From Rodentibacter haemolyticus (lineage in GTDB: Bacteria; Pseudomonadota; Gammaproteobacteria; Enterobacterales; Pasteurellaceae), in NCBI RefSeq assembly GCF_015356115.1, contig NZ_CP063056.1:1550001-1614000 (forward strand): DNA of 64,000 bases. The letters run 5' to 3'. The notes under the pieces were generated by a model. It was not told the origin of the DNA. It did not search any database and saw nothing but the letters and a program-made list of their open reading frames with translations. Numbering within the stretch: position 1 is the first letter of the stretch; every line of letters begins with the position of its first letter. Of the stretch, positions 55,348-64,000 are shown piece after piece. The position numbers were made by a program, and so were the translations under genes.

Positions 55348-56046
55348 TTATAGATCGTCAATGACTAAATAGATTTTAGCAACAGGGCCATGTACACCGA
55401 TAACTTTAATCAACTCAATATCAGCCGTGGAACTAGGGCCTGAGATAATATTGATACAAGATGGCATACGCTCGCCTTGTTGCGCTTTATCATGTAGTAC
55501 TTTTGCAACTTGAGCCACACGAGGAACGACTTGGCTTTTACGTAATACAACGATAGATTTTTCAGGCAGTAAACTTACCGAACGACCACGATCTTGATTT
55601 GAAAATAACACAATCCCACCGGTTTCAGCTAAACCATAATCTGCATAGACAACACCAATATTCGCTTTCTCTGAAAAGGCGATATTTTCCTTTGCACTTT
55701 CAGGTGACCAAGTGTGGCAGGTGTATTTTTCCGCTAAGACTTGTGGAATACTTAATGCGGTTAATCGTTCATCGGAATTGAGCACCACATCACCTCCGCC
55801 ATATTTTTCACATAATGCTAATAATGCGCTTGCTGCTTCCGTTTCCGTTGCAATATTTACATCCACCATCATTGTTTTCGCAGAATTAATAAATTCGTTG
55901 ACAAGTTCGGTTTGCGTTAATTGGGTTAAACGCTCAGTCGGGTAAGTGTTCACCGGTGTTGGCATTGGAGCCGGTTGGGTGCTGCGTGCTTTCCCCATTT
56001 TGGCTACCAACTTATTCAAAAAGTTTTCGCGATTTTGTGCGTCCAT
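55348..56046 (-). CDS. lutC: L-lactate utilisation protein LutC (YkgG)
   Basis: The third subunit of the LutABC iron-sulfur L-lactate oxidase. 232 residues, DUF162/LUD domain with YADYGLAETGGIVLFSNQDRGRSVSLLPE and IISGPSSTADIELIKVIGVHGP, shared with the LutB N-terminal part. Its start overlaps the lutB stop by one base, so the order lutA-lutB-lutC is co-translated. The catalytic contribution of this subunit is not settled in the literature I know. Confidence 0.93.
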   Translation of the reverse strand: MDAQNRENFLNKLVAKMGKARSTQPAPMPTPVNTYPTERLTQLTQTELVNEFINSAKTMMVDVNIATETEAASALLALCEKYGGGDVVLNSDERLTALSIPQVLAEKYTCHTWSPESAKENIAFSEKANIGVVYADYGLAETGGIVLFSNQDRGRSVSLLPEKSIVVLRKSQVVPRVAQVAKVLHDKAQQGERMPSCINIISGPSSTADIELIKVIGVHGPVAKIYLVIDDL

Positions 56047-57458
56047 TAGTTTTTACCTCTATTATTAAACCATTGACGGAAGCTTTCGCCCTCCGGCTGT
56101 GGTAGATCTCTTGCTTTTGTCCATTCGGAAAGTGCGCCGACAGAAAGCATTGGTTTACCGTTTTTAATAATTTTACCGGCAAGTTTTGCTCCTACGTTCA
56201 CCCCTACTTTCCATAATGTTGGGTGGGCATTGGCAAAGGTGAAACCGAAAATGGAAAGTTGTTCCATTGTAGGTGTTTTACCCTGTTCCACCATTTTTTC
56301 ACGGTGTTTTGAGATAAGTTGAGCCAACGGAATACGAACCGGACAAACGGAATTGCATGCATTACATAAAGAGCAGGCATAAGGTAATTCTTTAAATTCA
56401 TCATACCCGCCAAGCAATGGTGAAATCACGGCACCGATTGGACCCGGATAAATGGAACCATAACCGTGACCGCCGATTTGACGGTAAGCCGGGCAGGTAT
56501 TTAAGCAGGCACCACAGCGGATACAGCGCAACACTTCTTGAAATTCAGAAGCTAAAATATCGGAACGACCATTATCCACAATGACTAAATGAAATTCTTC
56601 GGGGCCATCGGTTTCACCTTTAAGACGCGGGCCTGTAAGCCAAGTATTATAGCCGGTTAACTTTGCCCCTACGGCACTTCGGGCAAGCATTGTGATTAAA
56701 ACGTCCACCTCTTGAAAGGTTGGTGCAAGACGCTCCATACCCATTACGGCGATATGGGTTTTAGGAAGTGCGGTGGCTAAGCGTAGATTTCCTTCGTTCG
56801 TTACTAAGCAAACGGAACCCGTTTCGGCAACGGCAAAGTTACAGCCACTGATACCGATATCGGCTTCTAGGAAATCTTGACGAATTTTTTCACGCACAAA
56901 ACGAGTCATATCTTCCGGTGTTTCTTCACCTTCATAACCCAGTTTTTCAGCAAGGTCTTTGCGAATTTGATGACGATCTTTGTGAATTGCAGGTACAACG
57001 ATATGGGACGGTTTATCACCGGAAATTTGGAGTAAATATTCGCCTAAATCCGTTTCAATCACTTGCATACCTTCTTTTTCTAAGGTTTCATTTAAACCGA
57101 TTTCCTCGGTAACCATTGATTTGGATTTCACGATTTTCTTGGCATTTTTTTCTAATGCGACTTGGCGGATATATTCACGCGCTTCTTCTGCGGTTTCCGC
57201 AAAATAGACTTTACCTCCGTTTTTTTGCACATTTTCACTTAATTGATACAAGTAAGCATCTAAATTAGCTAAAACATGGTTACGGATTTGTTTGGAAAGA
57301 TCACGCCATTCTTCCCAATGACCTAATTCATCCACCATTTTTTGACGATTTGCACCGATAGTTTCTTGCGCTTTCACCACGGCTTTACGCATAATTTGAT
57401 TATTAACTTCGTGATTAACACGATCTTTAAACGCAAGTTGGCTTGTTTTTAATGACAT
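56046..57458 (-). CDS. lutB: L-lactate utilisation iron-sulfur protein LutB (YkgF)
   Basis: Iron-sulfur electron-transfer subunit of LutABC. 470 residues: an N-terminal LUD domain (about 70-300, SKSMVTEEIGLNETLE and GISGCNFAVAETGSVCLVTNEG) and two [4Fe-4S] motifs, CIRCGACLNTCPAYR and CSLCNACNSVCPV. Four bases separate it from lutA. Length agrees with Escherichia coli YkgF. Confidence 0.95.
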   Translation of the reverse strand: MSLKTSQLAFKDRVNHEVNNQIMRKAVVKAQETIGANRQKMVDELGHWEEWRDLSKQIRNHVLANLDAYLYQLSENVQKNGGKVYFAETAEEAREYIRQVALEKNAKKIVKSKSMVTEEIGLNETLEKEGMQVIETDLGEYLLQISGDKPSHIVVPAIHKDRHQIRKDLAEKLGYEGEETPEDMTRFVREKIRQDFLEADIGISGCNFAVAETGSVCLVTNEGNLRLATALPKTHIAVMGMERLAPTFQEVDVLITMLARSAVGAKLTGYNTWLTGPRLKGETDGPEEFHLVIVDNGRSDILASEFQEVLRCIRCGACLNTCPAYRQIGGHGYGSIYPGPIGAVISPLLGGYDEFKELPYACSLCNACNSVCPVRIPLAQLISKHREKMVEQGKTPTMEQLSIFGFTFANAHPTLWKVGVNVGAKLAGKIIKNGKPMLSVGALSEWTKARDLPQPEGESFRQWFNNRGKN

Positions 57459-57462
57459 CTTA

Positions 57463-58194
57463 TTATTTCTCCCCTTGCATCAATACTTCGGCAATGTGCA
57501 TTACTTTGATTTTGCTGCCTTCACGTTGTAGGCGTCCGCCAATATTGAGTAAGCAGCTTACATCTGCACCGATTAAATAATCGGGCTCTACTTCTTCAAT
57601 ATGCTCAACTTTTTCTTTTACCATTTCACCGGAAATTTCTGCCATTTTTACGGAAAATGTTCCGCCAAAACCACAGCAGGCTTGTTGGTTGTGAATTGGT
57701 AATAATTCTAAACCCTTCACACCTTTTAAGAGTGCGACTGGCTCGTTCACGATACCCAATTTACGCGAAAGGCTGCAAGACGGGTGATAAACCGCTTTTC
57801 CGGGTAAATATGCACCGATGTCGGTTACACCTAACTTATTGACAATAAAATCCGTTAAGTCGTAGAAACGATCGGCGACTTTTTGTGCACGTATAGCCCA
57901 TTCAGGCTCGCCTGCACGTGTAAAATATTCAGGATAATTTTTAATTGCATAGACACAGGAACCGGCGGGAGCAACGATGGGATAATCATTTGCTTCAAAG
58001 GTTTGTACTAGACTTTTCATTCCCGGAATTGCTTGTTTTGTGTAACCGCTATTTAATGCGGGCTGCCCACAACAGCCTTGTTTTTCAAGAAAAGTAATTT
58101 GACACCCGAGCTTTTCCAGCAATAAGACAGTGTTTTTTGCTACACCGCTTTTTACTATGTCCGCAATACAGGTAACGTAAAAATTCACGTTCAT
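57463..58194 (-). CDS. lutA: L-lactate utilisation protein LutA (YkgE)
   Basis: Subunit with two cysteine-rich CCG domains that bind a non-cubane iron-sulfur cluster, as in the heterodisulfide reductase family. 243 residues; QGCCGQPALNSG (about residues 37-48) and QQACCGFGGTFSVKM are clear. The start at 58194 (MNVNFYVTCIADIV) follows GGAG and matches the family; the in-frame ATG at 58236 overlaps the upstream hairpin. First gene of lutABC, behind lldP. Confidence 0.95.
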   Translation of the reverse strand: MNVNFYVTCIADIVKSGVAKNTVLLLEKLGCQITFLEKQGCCGQPALNSGYTKQAIPGMKSLVQTFEANDYPIVAPAGSCVYAIKNYPEYFTRAGEPEWAIRAQKVADRFYDLTDFIVNKLGVTDIGAYLPGKAVYHPSCSLSRKLGIVNEPVALLKGVKGLELLPIHNQQACCGFGGTFSVKMAEISGEMVKEKVEHIEEVEPDYLIGADVSCLLNIGGRLQREGSKIKVMHIAEVLMQGEK

Positions 58195-58228
58195 ATTTAA
58201 TGCTCCAACAAAAAGAGAAGTCAACGAC

Positions 58229-58258
58229 GACCGCACTTTATAAAAAGTGCGGTCGTTT
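58229..58258. terminator. Inverted USS hairpin between lldP and lutA
   Basis: CGACCGCACTTT (58229-58240) / AAAGTGCGGTCG (58247-58258), perfect 12-bp stem with a 6-base loop. The T run follows on the plus strand, antisense to these genes; on the coding strand no T run follows. It may therefore attenuate rather than stop lldP-lutABC transcription. Confidence 0.65.
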
Positions 58259-58272
58259 TTTCAAATAAATTT

Positions 58273-59871
58273 TTAAAGAGTGTAGAACAGCGGCACTAAG
58301 AATAGTGCGCAAAGGGCTGCAATAATACCGTAGATTACCATTGGCACAATAGTTTTTTTAATAATTGGACCTTCTTGGTTGGAAATATTCAGCACTGAGC
58401 TTACTGCTACGATGTTATTAATGCACACCATATTCCCCATTGCACCGCCCACCGATTGTAAGGCGAGTATGAGCACAACAGAGAGACCGGTGGTTTCGGC
58501 GGTTGAAAGTTGCACACTACCGAATGTTAAGTTTGATACGGTATTTGAACCTGAGAAGAACGAACCGATAGCACCAAGGAATGAGGAGAAAATCGTCCAG
58601 TCACTGCCGGTTACCTCTGCAAATGTGCGACCGATAATTTTTACCATAGAATGCTCACCGCCAACCAACATTAAGTTAACCATTACAAGAGCACCCATTA
58701 AGGCAATAAATGGATTTTTTGATTGTTTTAAGCTTGAGCTAAAAATTTGTTTTACGTTTTCACCGGACACTTTAAAGAACGGAATTGCAATAAGCACCGT
58801 AATAATAAATGGAATGAGCGCAGGTACATATAACAATTTATAACTGGATGAAACCTGAGAACCAAAAATATTTTTCAAGGTAAAGATAAGTCCTTTACTT
58901 ATTTCAAAGGTACCAAGTGATCCTAATACGGTAGAGAACCAAACGGTAGTGTCGTTCATCATTGCTTTAAACGGTAATTGCTGTACGCGGGTTACAATTA
59001 AAAAAGCAATAAGTAAACCGGTCGGGAATAAGGCTTTTAACACTTGTGAAGTACTAACGGCTTGATTATCAAGCGTATTATCCGTTTTTGCCAAACCGAT
59101 GTTACGGTTAGCAGCCCACACGGAAATAAATAATCCGACAGCACCACCAATTAATGATGGGAACTCATCGTTTACTTGTGCTAAGAGGAAATAAGGAATA
59201 ACACAAGCGAATACACTAATGTAGATGAACAACAAGTTTTTACGAATTTCTTGCCAACTAACGACGATGCGTAAGGCTAAGATCGGAATGATAAAAGCGG
59301 CAACGGAGTGGATAAACGCAGTGACCGCACCGATTTGTAAAACCATTTCACTTGGTAATTTTAACGGACCGAAACCAAACCAAGTCGGTGTACCGACCGC
59401 ACCGAAAGACACAGGGACCGAGTTCATCACCAATGCAAGCATTGCAACTTTTAACGGATGAAAACCTAAGCCGACTAAAATAGGCGCAGCAATCGCAGCC
59501 GGCGTACCAAAACCGCTTGCACCTTCAATCATAAAGGCAAATGCCCAGCCAATGATCATTAATTGTGCTACCGGATTAGGATTAATGTTTCCCAGCCATT
59601 TGCGCATAATATTTGTTGCGCCGGAAACTTCGCTAAAACGGTTAAATAAAATTGCGCCGAAGATAACGGTAATTGGTGTTTGTACTGCAACGATTGCAGA
59701 GACAACATTCGCACTAATGGTAACAATATCCGTATCAAAATGAAGAAGATGGACACCCATTACCAAGGTGGCGATCCACGGTAAGGCTACATAAGATGGC
59801 AACGCATTGCGTTTAACCATAAGATAAATCAATAAAATGATAGGGAAAATACTAAGAACAAAAGACAGCAT
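58273..59871 (-). CDS. lldP: L-lactate permease
   Basis: Inner-membrane lactate:proton symporter of the LctP family. 532 residues with about 13 membrane segments; conserved AFAFMIEGASGFGTPAAIAAP-type region (WAFAFMIEGASGFGTPAAIA), GAVGTPTWFGFGPL and QSVGGAMGNMVCINNIVAVS. It is followed 79 bases later by lutABC on the same strand, forming a lactate uptake-and-oxidation unit. A perfect CRP consensus lies 84 bp upstream of the start. Confidence 0.96.
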   Translation of the reverse strand: MLSFVLSIFPIILLIYLMVKRNALPSYVALPWIATLVMGVHLLHFDTDIVTISANVVSAIVAVQTPITVIFGAILFNRFSEVSGATNIMRKWLGNINPNPVAQLMIIGWAFAFMIEGASGFGTPAAIAAPILVGLGFHPLKVAMLALVMNSVPVSFGAVGTPTWFGFGPLKLPSEMVLQIGAVTAFIHSVAAFIIPILALRIVVSWQEIRKNLLFIYISVFACVIPYFLLAQVNDEFPSLIGGAVGLFISVWAANRNIGLAKTDNTLDNQAVSTSQVLKALFPTGLLIAFLIVTRVQQLPFKAMMNDTTVWFSTVLGSLGTFEISKGLIFTLKNIFGSQVSSSYKLLYVPALIPFIITVLIAIPFFKVSGENVKQIFSSSLKQSKNPFIALMGALVMVNLMLVGGEHSMVKIIGRTFAEVTGSDWTIFSSFLGAIGSFFSGSNTVSNLTFGSVQLSTAETTGLSVVLILALQSVGGAMGNMVCINNIVAVSSVLNISNQEGPIIKKTIVPMVIYGIIAALCALFLVPLFYTL

Positions 59872-59954
59872 TAAAATTTCCTTAAAATTATGTTAAAAAA
59901 ACGTACATATATTAGTTTTTTTTATGTTAATAGGGTATACCTATTTTGAGAAAT

Positions 59955-59970
59955 TGTGAGTAATATCACA
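59955..59970 (-). promoter_or_regulatory. CRP site upstream of lldP
   Basis: TGTGAGTAATATCACA is a perfect match to TGTGA-N6-TCACA. It lies 84 bp before lldP in an otherwise featureless AT-rich gap, so carbon-catabolite control of lactate use is likely. Confidence 0.8.
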
Positions 59971-60102
59971 AAAAATCCTACTCCTACTCAGGTTTTATTG
60001 AAAAATTATTTAAGTTTTAAAAAAAAATTATAAGAATTAATAAATTATTGGTGTTTTTGTCACTTTATTTTATGTGATTTGGGGAGGGTTTAATTAGAAA
60101 TA

Positions 60103-60137
60103 AAAAAGCTGACTTTGTTTTCCAAGTCAGCCTTTTT
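60103..60137. terminator. Terminator of the zinc metallopeptidase gene
   Basis: AAAAAGCTGACTT (60103-60115) / AAGTCAGCCTTTTT (60124-60137), with T runs available on both strands, directly at the gene's 3' side. Confidence 0.85.
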
Positions 60138-60138
60138 G

Positions 60139-60969
60139 TTAATTAAAGGTATCACACATACTTGGATTACCGCTTTGCAAGCCTTTTCTAAACCAGGTCA
60201 AACGCTGTGCTGATGTGCCATGAGTAAAACTATCCGGCACCACATAGCCTTGCCCGTGCTTTTGTAAACGATCATCGCCTACGGCTTCAGCCGCATTAAA
60301 GGCTTTTTCTTCATCACCGCGTTCAAATAAGCCGCTTTTGACCGCTTGATTTGCCCATACACCGGCAAAACAGTCGGCTTGTAATTCAAGTTTCACGGAA
60401 AGCTGATTCGCCATTTTGCGCTCCATCGTTTGTTGGGTCCGATGAACTTGCCCTAAAACGCCTAACAAGTTTTGCACGTGATGTCCTACCTCATGGGCAA
60501 TTACATAGGCAAAGGCTGAATCACCGGCGGCACCTAATTTATTTTTCATATCGTTGTAGAAAGACAAATCTAAATAAACTTTACGATCATTCGGACAATA
60601 AAATGGCCCCATTGCCGATTGCCCCGTTCCACAAGCGGTAGAAGTCGCACCACTATAAAGTACCATAGTCGGTTCTTGATATTGATAACCCATTTGCTTG
60701 AAATAATTGCCCCAAACCGTTTCTGTATCCGCTAAAACGACTTTCGATAACGCGGCGAGTTGTTGTTCTTCCTGTGTTTCTAAATGTTGAGAAGATTGTC
60801 CTGAAAAATCGGGGGTGCCGACTAAACCCGAGAGATCAACACCATAATAAGCACCGACTAATAAAATAATAAAGCCCAAAATACCGGTGCTTTTGCCGCC
60901 GCCAAAATTACCGCCGGATCTTCGTCTATCTTCAACATTTGAACTTTCTCTTCTGCCTTGCCAACGCAT
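60139..60969 (-). CDS. ypfJ: Neutral zinc metallopeptidase, YpfJ family
   Basis: A 276-residue membrane-anchored protein. The basic, glycine-rich N-terminus (MRWQGRRESSNVEDRRRSGG) precedes one membrane segment (about 27-44), then a periplasmic domain with the zinc-binding YVIAHEVGHHVQNLLG motif and LELQADCFAGVWA as the third-ligand region. Length and motifs match YpfJ/KPN_00809. The physiological substrate is unknown. Single gene. Confidence 0.92.
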   Translation of the reverse strand: MRWQGRRESSNVEDRRRSGGNFGGGKSTGILGFIILLVGAYYGVDLSGLVGTPDFSGQSSQHLETQEEQQLAALSKVVLADTETVWGNYFKQMGYQYQEPTMVLYSGATSTACGTGQSAMGPFYCPNDRKVYLDLSFYNDMKNKLGAAGDSAFAYVIAHEVGHHVQNLLGVLGQVHRTQQTMERKMANQLSVKLELQADCFAGVWANQAVKSGLFERGDEEKAFNAAEAVGDDRLQKHGQGYVVPDSFTHGTSAQRLTWFRKGLQSGNPSMCDTFN

Positions 60970-61140
60970 ATTTTCTCCTGAGTTTAGTGAATGATAAAGT
61001 GCGCGTATTTTATCAAAGTGCAGTTGTCTTTAAAGTGGTTTTAGAAAAGATTTACAAGAATTTACGCGGTCGTTTATAGACATTTTCATTACTTTTAAGT
61101 ATTGTAACGTCTGAAATTTACAACCGAAAAGGAATAAAAA

Positions 61141-61581
61141 ATGGGCTTATTTGATTTTGTCGGTGATATCGGCAAGAAAATTTTTTCTAAACAAGAAGAT
61201 GCTTCACAAGCAGTAACGCAACACATTGCGGAAGATAATCCGGGCGTAGAAAATCTTTCGGTCACGGTTGAAGATGGTGTGGCGAATATTCAAGGTGTCG
61301 CTTCTACGGCAGCCGCATTAGAAAAAGCGGTGTTGATGGCAGGGAATATTCAAGGCATTAGTTCCGTTACCAGTAGCGTAACCGTTAGCAACGGCGAAAG
61401 TTTGGCTTCAGAAGATACTTTCTACACCATTCAAAAAGGCGATACTCTGTGGAAGATTGCAGAAAAAACTTACGGCAACGGCGCAAAATATACGGCGATT
61501 GTTGAAGCGAATAAAGAGGTAATTAAAGACGCTGATAAAATTTTCCCGGGACAAAAAATTCGTTTGCCAAAAGGTTTATAA
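61141..61581 (+). CDS. kbp: BON and LysM domain protein, Kbp (YgaU)-like
   Basis: A 146-residue protein without signal peptide: a BON domain (about 20-82, VTVEDGVANIQGVASTAAALEKAV) followed by LysM (about 94-144, FYTIQKGDTLWKIAEKTYG ... IFPGQKIRLPKGL). This is the arrangement and size of Escherichia coli Kbp, a cytoplasmic potassium-binding protein. AAAAGGAATAAAAA precedes the ATG. Monocistronic with its own USS terminator. Confidence 0.9.
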   Translation: MGLFDFVGDIGKKIFSKQEDASQAVTQHIAEDNPGVENLSVTVEDGVANIQGVASTAAALEKAVLMAGNIQGISSVTSSVTVSNGESLASEDTFYTIQKGDTLWKIAEKTYGNGAKYTAIVEANKEVIKDADKIFPGQKIRLPKGL

Positions 61582-61589
61582 GAATCATC

Positions 61590-61620
61590 AAAGTGCGGTC
61601 ATTTTTAACCGCACTTTTTT
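61590..61620 (+). terminator. Terminator of kbp, inverted USS pair
   Basis: AAAGTGCGGT (61590-61599) / ACCGCACTTT (61608-61617) followed by TTT. Confidence 0.9.
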
Positions 61621-61800
61621 ATACTCGAAATTCTGCTGATAAATTCATCAAAATAAATGGCTTTTTGGTTGATTTATCGACTTTCTATCGACTGACTGCT
61701 TTTATTTCGTTATAATTCGGCGGTTTTTTATCACTATTATTTTTATTAACAACGTGTTCGGTGTGAGTTTTACCGAGTGCAAAATTAATTGAGGTTACAA

Positions 61801-63102
61801 ATGTCATTAAATATTGAAACAACCCAAGGTTTAGAGCGCCGTGTGGCGATCACTGTTCCGGCTGAAACTGTTGAGAAAGCAACGCGTGAAGAATTTAAAC
61901 GTGCGGCAAAAAATGTTCGCGTAGATGGTTTCCGTAAAGGACACGTGCCAGCTCACATTATTGAACAACGTTTTGGCGCATCAATTCGTCAAGATGTATT
62001 GAATGACTTATTACCACGCCATTTTTTCGATGCGGTGATCGCAGAGAAAATCAATATTGCAGGTCGTCCGACTTTCGCCATTGAAACTTTTGAACAAGGT
62101 AAAGATTTGGTTTTTACCGCAACTTTTGAAGTTTATCCGGAAGTGCAATTACAAGGTTTAGAAAATATCAAAGTCGAAAAACCGGCAGTTGAGATTAATG
62201 AAGCCGATATCGATAAAATGATCGATGTATTACGCAAACAACAAGCGACTTGGGCGGAAAGTCAAGAGGCAGCAAAAGCGGATGATCGCGTAACCATTGA
62301 TTTTGTAGGCTCTGTTGATGGTGAAGAATTTGAAGGCGGTAAGGCATCCGACTTTGTTCTGTTTATGGGACAAGGTCGTATGATTCCGGGATTTGAAGCA
62401 GGTATTGTTGGGCATAAGGCGGGTGAGCAATTTGGCATTGATGTTACCTTCCCTGAAGAATATCACGCAGAAAACTTAAAAGGTAAACCGGCAAAATTTG
62501 CGATTACTTTGAAAAAAGTAGAAAACATGGTATTGCCTGAATTAACGGACGAATTTGTTGCAAAATTTGGTCCGAATACAAAATCCGTTGCGGATTTACG
62601 TGCGGAAATTCGTAAAAATATGGAACGCGAATTGAAAAACGCACTAGTATCTCGCGTGAAACAACAGGTTATCAGCGGTTTAATTGAACAAAATCCGATT
62701 GATGTACCGACTTCTGCGGTTGAAGAAGAAATCAATGTATTACGTAACCAAGCGGCACAACGTTTTGGCGGCAATACCCAGCAAGCGGCGCAATTACCAC
62801 GTGAATTGTTTGAGGCGGATGCAAAACGTCGCGTTCAAGTCGGTTTGTTATTCTCTGAAGTGATCAAGTCAAATGAATTGAAAGTAGATGAAGAGCGTGC
62901 AAAAGCAATGATCGCAGATATCGCTTCTGCATATGAGCAACCGAGCGAAGTGGTTGAGTATTACAGTAAAAATGAAGAGTTAATGAATAATATTCGTAAC
63001 GTCGTGTTAGAAGAGCAAGCAGTCGATGCTGTTCTTGCAAAAGCACAAGTGACAGAAAAAGCTTCTTCATTTGATGAAATTATGAATCCGCAAACTGCGT
63101 AA
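61801..63102 (+). CDS. tig: Trigger factor
   Basis: Ribosome-bound chaperone and prolyl isomerase acting on nascent chains. 433 residues: ribosome-binding domain (about 1-110) with the docking signature VDGFRKGHVP (FRK), the FKBP-like domain (about 150-245, RVTIDFVGSVDGEEFEGG) and the C-terminal chaperone arms. I chose ATG 61801 (MSLNIETTQGLERR), the family N-terminus behind GAGGTTACAA, instead of the ATG at 61789. The tig-clpP-clpX order is conserved across gamma-proteobacteria. Confidence 0.97.
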   Translation: MSLNIETTQGLERRVAITVPAETVEKATREEFKRAAKNVRVDGFRKGHVPAHIIEQRFGASIRQDVLNDLLPRHFFDAVIAEKINIAGRPTFAIETFEQGKDLVFTATFEVYPEVQLQGLENIKVEKPAVEINEADIDKMIDVLRKQQATWAESQEAAKADDRVTIDFVGSVDGEEFEGGKASDFVLFMGQGRMIPGFEAGIVGHKAGEQFGIDVTFPEEYHAENLKGKPAKFAITLKKVENMVLPELTDEFVAKFGPNTKSVADLRAEIRKNMERELKNALVSRVKQQVISGLIEQNPIDVPTSAVEEEINVLRNQAAQRFGGNTQQAAQLPRELFEADAKRRVQVGLLFSEVIKSNELKVDEERAKAMIADIASAYEQPSEVVEYYSKNEELMNNIRNVVLEEQAVDAVLAKAQVTEKASSFDEIMNPQTA

Positions 63103-63137
63103 TTGTGATCGATTTATCACTGTGATTGATTAAAAGT

Positions 63138-63173
63138 GCGGTCGCTATTTTAAATAAAAGCGACCGCGTTTTT
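63138..63173 (+). terminator. Terminator of tig, partly USS-derived
   Basis: GCGGTCGCT (63138-63146) / AGCGACCGC (63159-63167) followed by GTTTTT. The left arm overlaps a perfect USS (AAGTGCGGT). Confidence 0.8.
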
Positions 63174-63231
63174 ATTTGCAGGTCTTTTTTAGGTAAAATA
63201 GCCAACAACTTTATGAGTAATAGGTGAGAAA

Positions 63232-63813
63232 ATGAGTTTAGTTCCAATGGTCGTAGATCAGACTTCGCGTGGCGAACGTGCCTACGATATTTATTCCCGT
63301 TTATTAAAAGAACGCGTGATTTTTTTAACCGGACAGGTTGAAGATCATATGGCAAATTTGATTGTCGCACAGTTGCTATTTTTAGAATCGGAAGATCCGA
63401 CCAAAGATATTAATATTTATATCAATTCACCGGGTGGTTCGGTAACGGCCGGTATGGCAATTTACGATACGATGCAATTTATTAAGCCGGATGTACGTAC
63501 CCTTTGTATCGGTCAGGCGTGTTCTATGGGCGCATTTTTATTGGCCGGAGGTACTGCCGGAAAACGTGCCGCATTACCAAATTCTCGCGTAATGATTCAT
63601 CAACCATTAGGCGGATATCGTGGACAGGCATCGGATATTCAAATTCACGCACAAGAAATTTTAAAAATTAGACATACCTTAAACGAACGTTTGGCTTTCC
63701 ATACCGGACAGAGCATTGAGCGCATTGAACAGGATACCGATCGTGATAACTTTATGTCTGCGGAAGAAGCTAAAATTTATGGCTTAGTGGATGACGTGTT
63801 GGTTCAACGTTAA
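63232..63813 (+). CDS. clpP: ATP-dependent Clp protease proteolytic subunit
   Basis: ClpP forms the two-ring serine peptidase that works with ClpX or ClpA. 193 residues; catalytic Ser98 in CIGQACSMGAFLL, His123 in VMIHQPLGGYRGQA and Asp in the QDTDRDNFMSAEEAKIYGLVD region. The N-terminus SLVPMVVDQTSRGERAYDI includes the processed segment. AGGTGA before ATG. clpX follows 9 bases later. Confidence 0.98.
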   Translation: MSLVPMVVDQTSRGERAYDIYSRLLKERVIFLTGQVEDHMANLIVAQLLFLESEDPTKDINIYINSPGGSVTAGMAIYDTMQFIKPDVRTLCIGQACSMGAFLLAGGTAGKRAALPNSRVMIHQPLGGYRGQASDIQIHAQEILKIRHTLNERLAFHTGQSIERIEQDTDRDNFMSAEEAKIYGLVDDVLVQR

Positions 63814-63822
63814 GGATTTAAA

Positions 63823-64000
63823 ATGACAACCGAAAATAAAGATTTACATTGTTCTTTCTGTGGCAAAGAAAAAGGTGAAGTAGATAAATTGATTGCAGGT
63901 ACGGATGGTTATATTTGTAACGAATGTATTGAACTTTGCCATTCTATGCTGGAAGAAAGTAATGAAATGAATGATGAGAACGGTGATGAAAGTGCGGTTA
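63823..64000 (+). CDS. clpX: ClpX ATPase, N-terminal part (3' end off window)
   Basis: The first 59 codons of the ClpXP unfoldase. MTTENKDLHCSFCGKEKGEV and YICNECIELCHSML give the four-cysteine zinc-binding domain that recruits adaptors. AAGGATTTAA precedes the ATG. The reading runs off the window, with a USS inside the last codons. Confidence 0.96.
   Translation, partial: MTTENKDLHCSFCGKEKGEVDKLIAGTDGYICNECIELCHSMLEESNEMNDENGDESAV

Overview
This window is a core-chromosome segment of a gamma-proteobacterium of the family Pasteurellaceae. Three lines of evidence support this. Dozens of copies of the 9-base uptake signal sequence (USS) AAGTGCGGT or its complement are scattered through it, which is the Haemophilus-type rather than the Actinobacillus pleuropneumoniae-type signal. 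Gene neighbourhoods are typical of the family: metNIQ (hlpA)-gmhB-rRNA operon, tig-clpP-clpX, slyX/fkpA/yheO-tusDCB. The DNA is AT-rich. Haemophilus, Aggregatibacter, Rodentibacter or a close relative all fit; the sequence alone does not let me choose.

Layout. 1-7.7 kb: 3' end of mutS, the msrPQ periplasmic methionine sulfoxide repair pair, a divergent ECF sigma/zinc-finger pair, and purL with a PurR operator. 7.7-15.1 kb: a decayed small gene, an AhpD-like gene, lpxH, plsC-ftsP, a Correia-like element, slyX, fkpA and yheO-tusDCB. 15.1-23.8 kb: complete spc and alpha ribosomal operons (rplN to rplQ, with secY and rpoA), placed directly after tusB without the S10 operon in front. 24.2-29.4 kb: phoA with a Pho box, metNIQ with tandem Met boxes, gmhB. 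29.4-35.3 kb: an rRNA operon (16S, tRNA-Ile, tRNA-Ala, 23S with an intervening sequence, 5S). 35.6-42.7 kb: a maltose/maltodextrin locus (GntR regulator, malQ, glgP, a MapP-like phosphatase, a PTS IICB permease). 42.8-53.1 kb: gor, a Fur-boxed TonB receptor, a queuosine-precursor transporter behind a probable preQ1 riboswitch, proB, folA, tpiA, a GNAT protein, xerC and an organophosphate antiporter. 53.1-64 kb: an IS3 remnant, heat-shock hslVU, the lactate locus lldP-lutABC, a zinc metallopeptidase, a Kbp-like protein, tig, clpP and the start of clpX.

How genes work together. The 35.6-42.7 kb locus reads as one pathway. PTS uptake would give maltose 6'-phosphate, the MapP-like enzyme would give free maltose, MalQ would transfer glucosyl units and the phosphorylase would release glucose 1-phosphate, all under a GntR repressor and probably CRP. 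The lactate locus pairs a permease with the iron-sulfur LutABC oxidase behind a consensus CRP site. msrPQ sits back to back with an ECF sigma factor and a likely zinc-binding anti-sigma factor, suggesting an oxidative-damage switch.

Most noteworthy non-coding signals: a 109-bp Neisseria Correia-like element, a previously unlabelled family of small inverted-repeat elements (four copies), a 23S rRNA intervening sequence that carries a USS, and the preQ1 riboswitch candidate. I found no prophage, CRISPR array or complete insertion sequence. Most of the window is ordinary housekeeping DNA, and I see no clearly new multi-gene system.
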